Assembly (NCBI RefSeq): GCF_044454545.1
Contig: NZ_JBITDV010000014.1
Span: 124,001-188,000 of the forward strand
Length of the DNA stretch: 64,000 nucleotides
Origin: Cryptosporangium sp044454545
Lineage (GTDB): Bacteria > Actinomycetota > Actinomycetes > Mycobacteriales > Cryptosporangiaceae
Direction of reading: 5' to 3'
Shown here: in pieces, positions 1-7,331 of the stretch
How positions within the stretch are numbered: position 1 is the first letter of the stretch
Layout: each line of letters begins with the position of its first letter
Program-made: the position numbers and the translations under genes
Notes under the pieces: generated by a model
What the model was told of the DNA's origin: nothing
What the model saw: the letters and a program-made list of their open reading frames with translations, nothing else
Database searches by the model: none

Positions 1-1
1 G

Positions 2-256
2 GCCCGGCTCTCGGCCGTGCCGGTCGAGGATCCGGCCGATCGGGCCGTGGCGGTGGCCGACGCGGACGCGCTCTGGCCCCGGGTGCTCGACGCGCTGGAA
101 GCGCTGCCCGAGGGCGAGCGGCAGGCGTTGCTGCTGTTCGCCTGGGAGGAGCTGAGCTACGAGGAGATCGCGTTCGCGCTCGACGTGCCGGTCGGGACGG
201 TGCGCTCCCGCCTGAACCGGGCCCGCGCGCGCCTGACCGAGGGGGTCGAGTCGTGA
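2..256 (+). CDS. ECF sigma factor, C-terminal part (5' end outside window)
   Basis: The reading frame is open from the window edge, so only the last 84 or so residues are present. They form sigma-70 region 4: a helix-turn-helix around LSYEEIAFALDVPVGTVRSR, preceded by the usual LEALPEGERQALLLF helix that binds the -35 element. The protein would direct RNA polymerase to a stress or signal regulon. The stop overlaps the GTG of the next gene (GTGA), so the two are translationally coupled, as is usual for a sigma factor and its partner membrane protein; here the partner is abnormal. Confidence 0.9.
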   Translation, partial: ARLSAVPVEDPADRAVAVADADALWPRVLDALEALPEGERQALLLFAWEELSYEEIAFALDVPVGTVRSRLNRARARLTEGVES

Positions 257-783
257 CCGATGACCTGGAACCGCTGCGCCGGTCCCGGCCCGACCGGGTG
301 CTGCCGGACGATCCTCCGGATCCGGAGGTCCTGGCCCGCGGAAAGGCGCGCCTCCTGTCGGCGCTCGCCGGCGGCGAGGTCGTGCACCGGCCGATGCCGT
401 CGATCCACCCCCGTCTGGCCTATGCGGACGAGAGGGCCGCCCTGGATTTCCTGACCCGGGTGTTCGGACTGGTCGAGCGCAGGGAGTCACGTATGGAGCA
501 CCCGGACGGAATGCTGGCGTGGCTCGAGATCGGTGACGGGGTCGTGATGATCGGGCGCTCCGGTGAACAGCGGCACGGGCTGCACAGCCCGGCGGAGCTG
601 GGGGCACCGACCGCGATGCTCAACGTGTACGTGCCGGACGTGGACGCGCATTACCGGCGGGCCCGGGAGGAGGGGGCGCGGATCGTGGCCCCGCTGGAAG
701 AGATGTTCTGGGGAGACCGGAGGTACGAGGCGCTCGACGTCGAGGGGCACCGGTGGCACTTCGCGCAGCGCGTGGCCCGGTAG
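253..783 (+). CDS. VOC (glyoxalase-fold) protein with sigma-partner-like N-terminus
   Basis: 176 residues. Residues 1-43 (MTDDLEPLRRSRPD..., then PDPEVLARGKARLLSALAGG) resemble the cytoplasmic N-terminus of the CU044_5270-type membrane proteins that normally follow ECF sigma genes in actinobacteria. From about residue 47 the sequence becomes a complete PhnB-like VOC domain (HPRLAYADERAALDFLTRVFGL ... WHFAQRV). The membrane and extracellular parts expected for a sigma partner are absent. The GTG start overlaps the sigma stop. I infer an in-frame deletion fused two genes; the alternative is a real sigma-coupled sensor with a VOC ligand domain. Domain calls are by eye from family knowledge. Confidence 0.75.
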   Translation: MTDDLEPLRRSRPDRVLPDDPPDPEVLARGKARLLSALAGGEVVHRPMPSIHPRLAYADERAALDFLTRVFGLVERRESRMEHPDGMLAWLEIGDGVVMIGRSGEQRHGLHSPAELGAPTAMLNVYVPDVDAHYRRAREEGARIVAPLEEMFWGDRRYEALDVEGHRWHFAQRVAR

Positions 784-798
784 GGCAGGATCGGGCGG

Positions 799-1335
799 GT
801 GTCTTCACTAGTAGCGCTGCTGGAGGGCTATCGCCCGCAGACCGCGGACGTGTCGCGCGCGATCGCGGTCGCCCGGAGTGACGACCCCTGGACGAGGGCG
901 TCGGCCCTGCACGTGACCGCGTCGGCTCTGGTCGTGCATCCGCCGACCCGTCGGGTGTTGTTGCGCTGGCACGCCAGGCAGCAGGCCTGGCTCCAAGTGG
1001 GTGGTCACGCCGACCCCGGTGAGACGGATCCGCTCGAGATCGTGCTGCGCGAGGGCCGCGAGGAGACCGGCCTGACCGACCTGGCGCCCTGGCCGGACGC
1101 GTCGCTGCGGCACGTCGTCGTGGTACCGGTCGCGGCCCGGGGCGACGAGCCGGGGCACGAGCACGCCGACGTCCGGTTCGTGCTGGCCACCGGTACCCCG
1201 GATGACGTCCGCCCGGAAAAAGCGGACGCCGCGCTGAGGTGGCTGACCGTCGCGGAGGCGCGGGAGCTGACCACCGAGCAGAACCTGCGGGAGTTCCTCG
1301 GCCGGATCGACGAGCTGTTCGCCGTCCGTGCCTGA
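799..1335 (+). CDS. NUDIX hydrolase
   Basis: 178 residues, GTG start 15 bases after the previous stop. The Nudix box runs from about G69 to L92 (GHADPGE, then REGREETGL) with the acidic residues that bind magnesium; it has one more residue between GE and RE than the classical spacing, as in several actinobacterial relatives. The enzyme should hydrolyse a nucleoside-diphosphate-X substrate in the cytoplasm; the substrate cannot be read from sequence. It is followed by a strong hairpin terminator. Confidence 0.9.
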   Translation: MSSLVALLEGYRPQTADVSRAIAVARSDDPWTRASALHVTASALVVHPPTRRVLLRWHARQQAWLQVGGHADPGETDPLEIVLREGREETGLTDLAPWPDASLRHVVVVPVAARGDEPGHEHADVRFVLATGTPDDVRPEKADAALRWLTVAEARELTTEQNLREFLGRIDELFAVRA

Positions 1336-1349
1336 GGCCGCACACGAAG

Positions 1350-1379
1350 AGGCCCGGGGCGCTCTCGCGCTCCGGGCCT
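1350..1379. terminator. Bidirectional hairpin terminator
   Basis: A 12-base-pair stem (AGGCCCGGGGCG against CGCTCCGGGCCT, one G-U pair) with a 6-base loop. It lies between the convergent ends of the NUDIX gene and the 42-residue ORF and can serve both. There is no long T run. Confidence 0.8.
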
Positions 1380-1394
1380 TCGCTTCTCGGGAGA

Positions 1395-1523
1395 TCAGTT
1401 GCAGTAGCTGTAGTCCCAGCAGTCGTTGTAGTGCTTGCGGTGGTGGCGCCGACGCGGGCGGCAGTCGTAGTCGTAGTTGTCGTTGCAGTCGTACGAGTAG
1501 TCGTAGTCGTAGCAGCCGCTCAT
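1395..1523 (-). CDS. 42-residue Tyr/Asp/Cys-rich small protein, unknown
   Basis: Starts ATG at 1523 with a GGAGG ribosome binding site (1533-1537 on the plus strand) nine bases upstream, and ends at TGA just before the shared terminator. Composition is extreme: 9 Tyr, 8 Asp and 5 Cys in 42 residues. The first half is built of YD repeats (CYDYDYSYDC, NYDYDC), followed by a basic patch RPRRRHHRKH and a tail NDCWDYSYCN. There is no signal peptide or membrane segment. I do not recognise the family. The five Cys, eight Asp and three consecutive-region His suggest metal binding or cross-linking, but this is a guess. The good ribosome site, terminator and codon use support a real gene. Confidence 0.7.
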   Translation of the reverse strand: MSGCYDYDYSYDCNDNYDYDCRPRRRHHRKHYNDCWDYSYCN

Positions 1524-1656
1524 GTCGTCCAGCCTCCGAAGATCGTGGTCGGGGTGTGTTCCCCGTGTGCCATCAGATTGCCGCCGATCGGGGTGGGAAT
1601 CGTTCGGCGCGGTGACGGCCGGAACGTTCGCTTCGCGACAGTCGGGCCGGAAGCCG

Positions 1657-1662
1657 TACGAT
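1657..1662 (+). promoter_or_regulatory. -10 hexamer TACGAT, leaderless spacing
   Basis: TACGAT ends six bases before the GTG at 1669; a weak -35 (GCGACA, 1635-1640) lies 16 bases upstream. Confidence 0.45.
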
Positions 1663-1668
1663 CGTACT

Positions 1669-2046
1669 GTGATCGATCACGTGCAGGTGTCGTGTCCGGC
1701 CGGGAGCGAAGGTCGGGTCCGGGAGTTCTATGCCGGCGTGCTCGGTTGGGACGAGCTGCCGAAGCCGCCGTTGCTGGCGGCGCGCGGGGGCTGCTGGTTC
1801 GCCGTGCCGGGAGGCGGCGAGCTGCACGTCGGCGTCGAGCCCGACTTCCGGCCGGCGCGCAAAGCGCACCCGGCGTTCGTCGTCGACGTCGATGCCGTCG
1901 CGGCCGTTCTGACCGCCGCCGGACAGCCGGTGACCTGGGCCGATCCCCGCGAGATCCCGGGCCGCCGCCGGTTCCACACGACCGACGCGGTGGGTAACCG
2001 CCTCGAGTTCCTGGATGGCGCGACTCAGCGGAGGGGGATCGGGTAG
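1669..2046 (+). CDS. VOC family (glyoxalase/bleomycin-resistance fold) protein
   Basis: 125 residues from GTG: VIDHVQVSCPAG begins the first beta-strand of a VOC repeat, and VGNRLEFLDG closes the second. The frame extends further upstream but that part does not resemble the fold, and a -10 hexamer sits six bases before this GTG, so I take it as the start of a leaderless mRNA. Substrate unknown. The 3' end overlaps the convergent membrane gene by 22 bases. Confidence 0.8.
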   Translation: MIDHVQVSCPAGSEGRVREFYAGVLGWDELPKPPLLAARGGCWFAVPGGGELHVGVEPDFRPARKAHPAFVVDVDAVAAVLTAAGQPVTWADPREIPGRRRFHTTDAVGNRLEFLDGATQRRGIG

Positions 2047-2696
2047 CCCGGTATCGGTGGCGGGGGCTGGAACGGTGGCGGCTGGTAGTCGGGCGGATCG
2101 TTGTCGGACTTCGGGGGCTCGTCGATCGTCAGGCGGGTGCCGGGGCGGCTCATCGAGGCGGGTGGCCGCACGATCGTCAGCGTCAGGTCGCCGGTGCGGC
2201 CGGTCGGCCAGTCGATCCGGGCCACCTCACCCGGGCCGATGCGGCGGCCCGGAGCTCTCAGCGCGTCGGCGTCGGCAGCGCACCGGCCGTTCGTGCCGAC
2301 GCAGACCGTGATCGGCCCGCCGGTGCCGTTGTAGATCCGGAAATCGCGGCTGTCGAACCGGTAGTGCGCCCGGTGGAAGCCGGTTCGGGTGACGTCGATC
2401 GTGGTGTCCCGGCAGTACAGCGGGACCGTGCACAGGGCCAGCCCGATGAATGCGGTGACGATGATCCAGAAGCTGCCCCCCAGCTTGACCACGGCGACGG
2501 TGAGCACGGTGGTCACCACGACGGCCGCCGCGAGGCCGAGGCCGAGGATCCAGGCTTGGAGCGTGCCCAGCGGGGAGCTTTGGTCCAGGCCGATGCTGTC
2601 GAACAGGAGGAGCAAGCCGCGGATGGCCGAACCGACGGCGATCAGGAAGGTCAGTCCGGCTGCGGGTAACACGAGCGGGGCGCCTATTCGCCGCAT
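2025..2696 (-). CDS. Three-helix membrane protein with proline-rich tail, unknown
   Basis: 223 residues starting ATG at 2696. Hydrophobic segments lie at about 8-32, 49-72 and 76-94. A mostly beta-looking domain follows (about 95-195, with Cys residues in CRDTT, VCVGTNGRCAAD), and the C-terminus is proline-rich (PPDYQPPPFQPPPPIPGYP). The frame is open far upstream, but TACAGT lies six bases before this ATG and the upstream part reads antisense to the LLM gene. I do not recognise the family; the globular domain is probably outside the membrane. Confidence 0.7.
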   Translation of the reverse strand: MRRIGAPLVLPAAGLTFLIAVGSAIRGLLLLFDSIGLDQSSPLGTLQAWILGLGLAAAVVVTTVLTVAVVKLGGSFWIIVTAFIGLALCTVPLYCRDTTIDVTRTGFHRAHYRFDSRDFRIYNGTGGPITVCVGTNGRCAADADALRAPGRRIGPGEVARIDWPTGRTGDLTLTIVRPPASMSRPGTRLTIDEPPKSDNDPPDYQPPPFQPPPPIPGYPIPLR

Positions 2697-2702
2697 TTCT
2701 CC

Positions 2703-2708
2703 ACTGTA
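2703..2708 (-). promoter_or_regulatory. -10 hexamer TACAGT, leaderless spacing
   Basis: TACAGT is followed by six bases and the ATG at 2696. A GGAG lies between them but is too close to be a normal ribosome site. Confidence 0.5.
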
Positions 2709-2816
2709 GGCGGGCGGAGCCTCGGGCCGGATCGCGTCGTGGTGGCCGGCCGCCGCGCACGAGTGGGGCTGCCGTCGGGGACGCGCTGGCCTGGCGTTGA
2801 CGCCGACGGCAGGGTT

Positions 2817-2822
2817 TAGCGT
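2817..2822 (+). promoter_or_regulatory. -10 hexamer TAGCGT, leaderless spacing
   Basis: TAGCGT stands six bases before the GTG at 2829. TTGACG at 2797-2802 is a possible -35 but only 14 bases away. Confidence 0.4.
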
Positions 2823-2828
2823 CGAGCC

Positions 2829-3671
2829 GTGGAATTCGGCGTCGCTTACAACACTGCAGCTCAGGGCATGGATCCCGGACGATTGATCCGGTTCGCGCAG
2901 CACGCCGAGGCGTGCGGGTTCGAGTCGCTGTACGTTCCGGAGCACTTGGTCCTCTACCCGGGAGCATCCGTCTACGGGAACGAGTTGCCGACGACGCTGG
3001 CGGTCGCCGACCCGCTCGACGTGCTGTCGTTCGTCGCGGCGGCCACCGAGCGGATCGTGCTCGGCACGGCCGTGCTCCTGCTGCCCTACCAGCACCCGAT
3101 CGTGCTGGCCAAGCGACTGGCCACGATCGACGCGCTGTCGCGGGGACGGATGCGCCTGCTCACGGTCGGGCTGGGGTCACTGCCCGGCGAGGCGGACGCG
3201 ATGGGAGTCGACTTCGCGAGCCGCGGCCGTCGCGCCGACGAGGCGATCGACGCGCTGCGGCTGCTCTGGGGCGGCGACGCGGACGGCGTCACGTTCCGCG
3301 GGCGGTTTTTCGCGTTCGACGATGTCTGCGTCTACCCGAAGCCGTACGAGGGGGCGATCCTGCCCATCCACGTGGCCGGCTCGAGCCGCCCGGCGGCCCG
3401 CCGCGCGGGCGCACGGGGCGACGGGTACTTTCCCGGCGGCGGGCCTCCCGACGAGATCGCGGCCCGGTGGGAGCTCGTCCGTTCGTCGGCCGAAGAGGCC
3501 GGTCGCGATCCGGACACGCTCGAGTACACGCGCTGGGGCAGCGTCGAGCTGACGCCCGACCGGCTCGAGGCCTACGCCGGAGTGACCCGGCTGGTCGTGA
3601 ACCCGTCGGGCGAGCTCGACGAGCAGCTCGACCAGCTGTCGGCGTTCGCCGAGCGTCACGCTCTGGCGTAG
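2829..3671 (+). CDS. LLM-class (F420-dependent type) oxidoreductase
   Basis: 280 residues. The start MEFGVAYNTAAQG, the ESLYVPEHL strand, ATERIVLGTAVLLLPYQHPIVLAKRLATIDALSRGRM and VGLGSLPGEADAMGVDF are the TIGR03619-like pattern of luciferase-like monooxygenases of the F420 branch. The barrel appears complete. The enzyme should pass hydride between F420 (or FMN) and an unknown substrate. It converges on, and overlaps by 16 bases, the next gene. Confidence 0.85.
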   Translation: MEFGVAYNTAAQGMDPGRLIRFAQHAEACGFESLYVPEHLVLYPGASVYGNELPTTLAVADPLDVLSFVAAATERIVLGTAVLLLPYQHPIVLAKRLATIDALSRGRMRLLTVGLGSLPGEADAMGVDFASRGRRADEAIDALRLLWGGDADGVTFRGRFFAFDDVCVYPKPYEGAILPIHVAGSSRPAARRAGARGDGYFPGGGPPDEIAARWELVRSSAEEAGRDPDTLEYTRWGSVELTPDRLEAYAGVTRLVVNPSGELDEQLDQLSAFAERHALA

Positions 3672-4666
3672 AGGTCCGCGATCGTGCCGAACGCCGCTTT
3701 CGGCGTCCACGGCACGGGCTGGTTCTCGAGCACCCGGACGATACCGTAGCTGGCCAGGTCGAGGTCGTAGCGCGGATGACCGCCGGGACGGTGCGGGTGG
3801 TCGTGGAGCGCGAACAGGAACACGAACGCGGAGTCGACGCCCTCGGCCTCGAAGATCTCCAGCAGTTCGGCGATCGTCTCGGCCTGACCGGCCTCGTCGC
3901 GGGTGTAGTCGCCGTCGAGCCGTAGCGGCACGCCGGTCTCGTCGTCGTACTCGACGATCTCGAGCCCCTGCGCGCCGCGGTCGCGCGCGCCCTCGAACGT
4001 GGCGCAACCGAACTCGGTGATCGCCAGTGGCTTGCCCATCGACGCGTAGGTGCGGACGCCGGCCGGAAGCTGGTCGGCGATCTCGGCCGTGCGGTAGAGG
4101 TCGATCGAGATGAGGTCGAACGGCGCCCAGTCGACTCGATCGAGCTGAATGGACGCGTACGTGACCTGGCCGCCGAAACGTTCGCGGATGAGCGGTACGG
4201 CCGACTCGAAGAACGACTTGAGGCGGGCCGAGGCGGTCTCGATGAGCTGAGGCATCTGCGGGTCGCGGCCGACGAGCGGGGCGATCCGGTCGTGGAACGT
4301 CTCGCCGGGCAGGAAGCCAGGGCACATCAGCGTGAGCTCGGCCCCGGCGACGAACACGATCTCGCCGCCCCGACGGCGGAGCTTCTCGGCCCGTTCGGCG
4401 CAGTCGGCGAAGAGCGTCAGGATCTCGTCCTGCGGGAGGTCCAGTGGGTACGGCGAGTACCAGACCTCGAGGCCGAGGTCGACCGCGATGCTCGCGGCCG
4501 TGTCGATACGCCCGGCGTCCCCTCCGGTGATGCGGACGGCATTGCAGTGCAGCTCGTCGCGGATGAGTTGAAGGTCGCTCGCGACCCGGCCGGGGTCGAA
4601 CGTCGGGAGTGAGTTGGCTCCGTAGCGAACCCAGCCGGTGTCGTATGTGATTCCCTTGGCGCGCAC
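3656..4666 (-). CDS. TIM-barrel protein of the actinobacterial 'abortive infection protein' family
   Basis: 336 residues from a GTG with AGGAG five bases upstream. The opening MRAKGITYDTGWVRYG, then CNAVRITGGDAGRID, LEVWYSPYPLDL and VAGAELTLMCPGFLPG match a family often labelled abortive phage infection protein in actinobacterial genomes. The fold reads like a glycoside-hydrolase (beta/alpha)8 barrel: the acids in AGAELTL and AITEFGCAT are at the ends of strands 4 and 7 and could be the catalytic pair. The phage-defence name rests on old annotation, not on anything visible here. It is divergent from a TetR gene with a palindrome between them. Confidence 0.65.
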   Translation of the reverse strand: MRAKGITYDTGWVRYGANSLPTFDPGRVASDLQLIRDELHCNAVRITGGDAGRIDTAASIAVDLGLEVWYSPYPLDLPQDEILTLFADCAERAEKLRRRGGEIVFVAGAELTLMCPGFLPGETFHDRIAPLVGRDPQMPQLIETASARLKSFFESAVPLIRERFGGQVTYASIQLDRVDWAPFDLISIDLYRTAEIADQLPAGVRTYASMGKPLAITEFGCATFEGARDRGAQGLEIVEYDDETGVPLRLDGDYTRDEAGQAETIAELLEIFEAEGVDSAFVFLFALHDHPHRPGGHPRYDLDLASYGIVRVLENQPVPWTPKAAFGTIADLYARA

Positions 4667-4682
4667 GAGTTCTCCTAACTAG

Positions 4683-4697
4683 GGTACTGGCAGTACC
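4683..4697. promoter_or_regulatory. Palindromic operator (TetR type)
   Basis: GGTACTG-G-CAGTACC is a perfect 7+1+7 palindrome between two divergent genes. It is followed by TTAA; the string GTACCTTAA recurs at the other TetR of the same subtype (57455-57463). Confidence 0.6.
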
Positions 4698-4711
4698 TTA
4701 ACGGATCGAAG

Positions 4712-5305
4712 GTGAGCATGGAAAGGCAGACCCGGCGGCGGGGTGCGGCGCTGGAAGAGGCGATCTTGCGTGCGGCGGTGGAGGAGCTGACCGAGTCCGG
4801 CTTCGCGGCGCTGACCATGGACCGGGTCGCGCAGCGGGCCGGCACGAACAAGAACGCGATCTACCGGCGCTGGCCCGACCGGCTGGCGCTGGGCGTCGCC
4901 GCGTACCGGCAGATGACCGCGGCGATCCAGCCGCCCGACACCGGCAGCCTCCGTGACGACGCACTGGAGATGCTGCGGCGCGCGAACCGGTACCTGGCGT
5001 CGCCGCTCGGCGCGATTCTGCGGGAACTGATGGCGGCGGCGGGCGGGGCGCCGAATCTCCTGGCGCAGCTGTCCCCCGACCGGACGGGGGAGCCGGCCGC
5101 GACCTGGCTGGTGATCGTCGGGCGCGCGGTGGCGCGGGGCGAGGCCGCCCCGGAGGCGCTGCACCCGCGGGTGGCGACCGTGGCGATCGTCCTGCTACGG
5201 AACGAGTTCGTCACCAAGGGCGTCACCAGCGCGCCGGACGACGTCCTGATCGAGATCGTCGACGAGGTCTACCTGCCGCTGGTCGCCCAGCGGAGGAACC
5301 GGTAG
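4712..5305 (+). CDS. TetR family regulator
   Basis: 197 residues. The N-terminus (ERQTRRRGAALEEAILRAAVEEL) leads into a TetR helix-turn-helix at about 28-50 (TMDRVAQRAGTNKNAIYRRWP). The C-terminal half resembles the TetR_C_16/AcrR-like ligand domains. It probably represses itself and the divergent TIM-barrel gene through the palindrome at 4683. Its N-terminus is closely similar to the regulator at 57492. The 3' end overlaps the convergent monooxygenase by 37 bases. Confidence 0.85.
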   Translation: MSMERQTRRRGAALEEAILRAAVEELTESGFAALTMDRVAQRAGTNKNAIYRRWPDRLALGVAAYRQMTAAIQPPDTGSLRDDALEMLRRANRYLASPLGAILRELMAAAGGAPNLLAQLSPDRTGEPAATWLVIVGRAVARGEAAPEALHPRVATVAIVLLRNEFVTKGVTSAPDDVLIEIVDEVYLPLVAQRRNR

Positions 5306-6360
5306 AACCCGCGGCCGCGGGCGGCGTCACGGGACGCCCGGACGGCGGCGAAGCCGACGCGGCGCAGAACGTCCTCGTAGTCGCCGATCGAGGGATCCTC
5401 GGCGGTGAGCTGGGTGCAGAGCCGCGCGGCGTCGAACAGCGCCAGGTTGGCGCCGGAGCCCTGCGACGGCGGCATCGCGTGGATGGCGTCGCCGAGGAGT
5501 GTGACCCGGCTCGGTGTCCAGGGCTCGACCGGCACCGACGTGCGGATTCCGATCGCGAACGTCGCCTCGACGGTGGCCTCCTGGATCAGGCGGCGCAGCG
5601 TCGGGTGCCAGGTGCGGAGGCGTTCGCTGACGAGGGCGTGCAGTTCGGCCGGGCTCTTGCCCCGAGGGATGTCTTCCTGGGTGGAGAGGCTCCACATCAC
5701 GTAGTTCTCGCTGATCGTCTGGACGATGCCCAGGGCCAGGCCGAGCTTCCGGCGGTCGGTGACCGGGCAGAAGCCGTCCCAGAGCGGGGCCGGCAGGTCG
5801 TTTTCGACGACGGCCAGCGGCGTGCGGCCGTAGACGCAGCGGGTGCCGGTGTCGACGATCTCCGCGTGCGGGAGGTACTGGCCCCGGACCGTCGAGCCGA
5901 TGCCGTCGGCGCCGACGAGGTAGTCGCCGTCGGCGGTGGTGCCGTCGGCGAAATGGGCGCGCGGTCTGTCGTCCGCCAGACGTTCGTAGTGGGTGTAGTG
6001 GGAGCCGAAGCGCAGGTCCCGCAGTCCGGTCCGAAGGATCTCGCGGAGCGTGAGCCGGTCGACCGACGTGCTGAAACCCGGCGGGGCCTCGATCACCTTG
6101 AGCGTGCGCAGCTGCTCGGAGAGCACCGTGATGCGGGTGCTCGGCCGACTGGTCGTGGCGCGGAACCGGTCGTGGAGGTCGGGCGGCAGGCATTGCCGGA
6201 GGGCGTCGTCGGCGCGGCTGTCGACGTGCAGGCGGTAGCCCTGGGGCCGGGCCGTCAGAGAGGCGTCGCGCTCGAAGACGGTGGCGTCGATGCCGTGGCG
6301 CTGGAGGCCCTGGGCCAGGCACAGGCCGCCGAGGCCGGCGCCGATGATCAGCACGCTCAT
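5269..6360 (-). CDS. FAD-dependent monooxygenase (PHBH/TetX type)
   Basis: 363 residues. The dinucleotide motif is at the N-terminus (LIIGAGLGGLCLAQGL), the mid-protein strand YLVGADGIGSTVRGQYLP is the DG motif, and VTLLGDAIHAMPPSQGSGANLALFDAARL is the second FAD motif. It should use NAD(P)H and oxygen to hydroxylate an aromatic or polyketide-like compound. I start at ATG 6360 because everything upstream in frame is non-homologous. It is divergent from the decayed DJ-1/PfpI locus, which may once have been its regulator. Confidence 0.85.
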   Translation of the reverse strand: MSVLIIGAGLGGLCLAQGLQRHGIDATVFERDASLTARPQGYRLHVDSRADDALRQCLPPDLHDRFRATTSRPSTRITVLSEQLRTLKVIEAPPGFSTSVDRLTLREILRTGLRDLRFGSHYTHYERLADDRPRAHFADGTTADGDYLVGADGIGSTVRGQYLPHAEIVDTGTRCVYGRTPLAVVENDLPAPLWDGFCPVTDRRKLGLALGIVQTISENYVMWSLSTQEDIPRGKSPAELHALVSERLRTWHPTLRRLIQEATVEATFAIGIRTSVPVEPWTPSRVTLLGDAIHAMPPSQGSGANLALFDAARLCTQLTAEDPSIGDYEDVLRRVGFAAVRASRDAARGRGFYRFLRWATSGR

Positions 6361-6436
6361 CCACCCACCATGGCATGTCCGGAAGGGTGGGAAGGAGGAC
6401 GTTGCTGCCGTGGGGGCCGGGCGCCAGGCTGAAGAC

Positions 6437-7278
6437 ATGCGCACCGTGCTGTTCGTGCTGTTCGACGACCTCCAGAGCATCGACGTGAGTGGTCCGCTGG
6501 AGGTCTTCGCCGGTGCGAACCGGCGGTGCCGCACACGCTGGTGGTGCCCGGCGGGCAGGGCACGCGCGAGCCCGACCCGCAGGTCGTGGAGTGGCTGCGC
6601 GAGCACGCAGCGGCCGCCACCCGGCTGGTCTCGGTGTGCACCGGTGCGTTGCTGCTGGCCGAGGCCGGGCTGCTGTCCGGACGGCGGGTGACCAGCCACT
6701 GGTCGGTCTGCGGTGCGCTCGCGCGGCGGTTTCCCGACGTCAGCGTCGATCCCGACCCGATCTTCGTGCGCGACGGCACGCTGTCGACGTCGGCCGGCGT
6801 CACCGCCCGGATCGATCTCGCGCTGGCGCTGGTGGAGGAGGACCTGGGCCGGGAGACCGCGCTGACGATCGCGCGGCACCTGGTGATGTTCCTGCGCCGT
6901 CCCGGCAACCAGGCGCAGTTCAGCACACAACTGTCGGCGCAACTCGCCGACCGGCCCCGGCTGCGCGAGGTGCAGCAGTGGATCGCCGACCACCCGGCCG
7001 AGGACCTGAGCGTCGAGGCGCTCGCGCGCCGTGCGATACCCGGAGTTCACCGCGCTGGACGCGGTGGGGCCGTACGAGGTGCTCAGCCGGGCGCCCGGAG
7101 CCGAGGTGCGCTGGCGCTGGTCGGGCGCGTGTCGGACGACATGATCGCGCAGGCGGTGCAGTTGGGGATCGAGTACGACCCCCAGCCGCCGTACGACGCG
7201 GGCTCCCCGGCGAAGGCACCGGCCGATGTGGTGGCGTTGCTGGAGTCGATGAAGAGCGTCATCCTGACCGGGGCGTGA
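6437..7278 (+). pseudogene. Mosaic of two deleted DJ-1/PfpI genes (GlxA-type regulator + PfpI protein)
   Basis: Four recognisable pieces lie in order with three seams. Piece 1 (6437 to about 6521) is the start of a GlxA-type regulator (MRTVLFVLFDDLQSIDVSGP, LEVFAGANR). After a seam and frame change, piece 2 (about 6525-7028) is the rest of its PfpI domain, including VCTGALLLAEAGLLSG, and the beginning of its AraC domain (DLSVEALARRA), where it breaks. Piece 3 (about 7030-7120, another frame) is the N-terminus of a second protein (VRYPEFTALDAVGPYEVLSR). Piece 4 (about 7120-7278) is the C-terminus of such a protein (ALALVGRVSDDM, IEYDPQPPYDAGSP). The DNA-binding half of the regulator and the catalytic middle of the second protein are gone. 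Confidence 0.85.
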
Positions 7279-7331
7279 GCCCTACCTCGGACCCGCGGTT
7301 GGGGGCAGACTGAGTCCCCGACGATCGGCGG

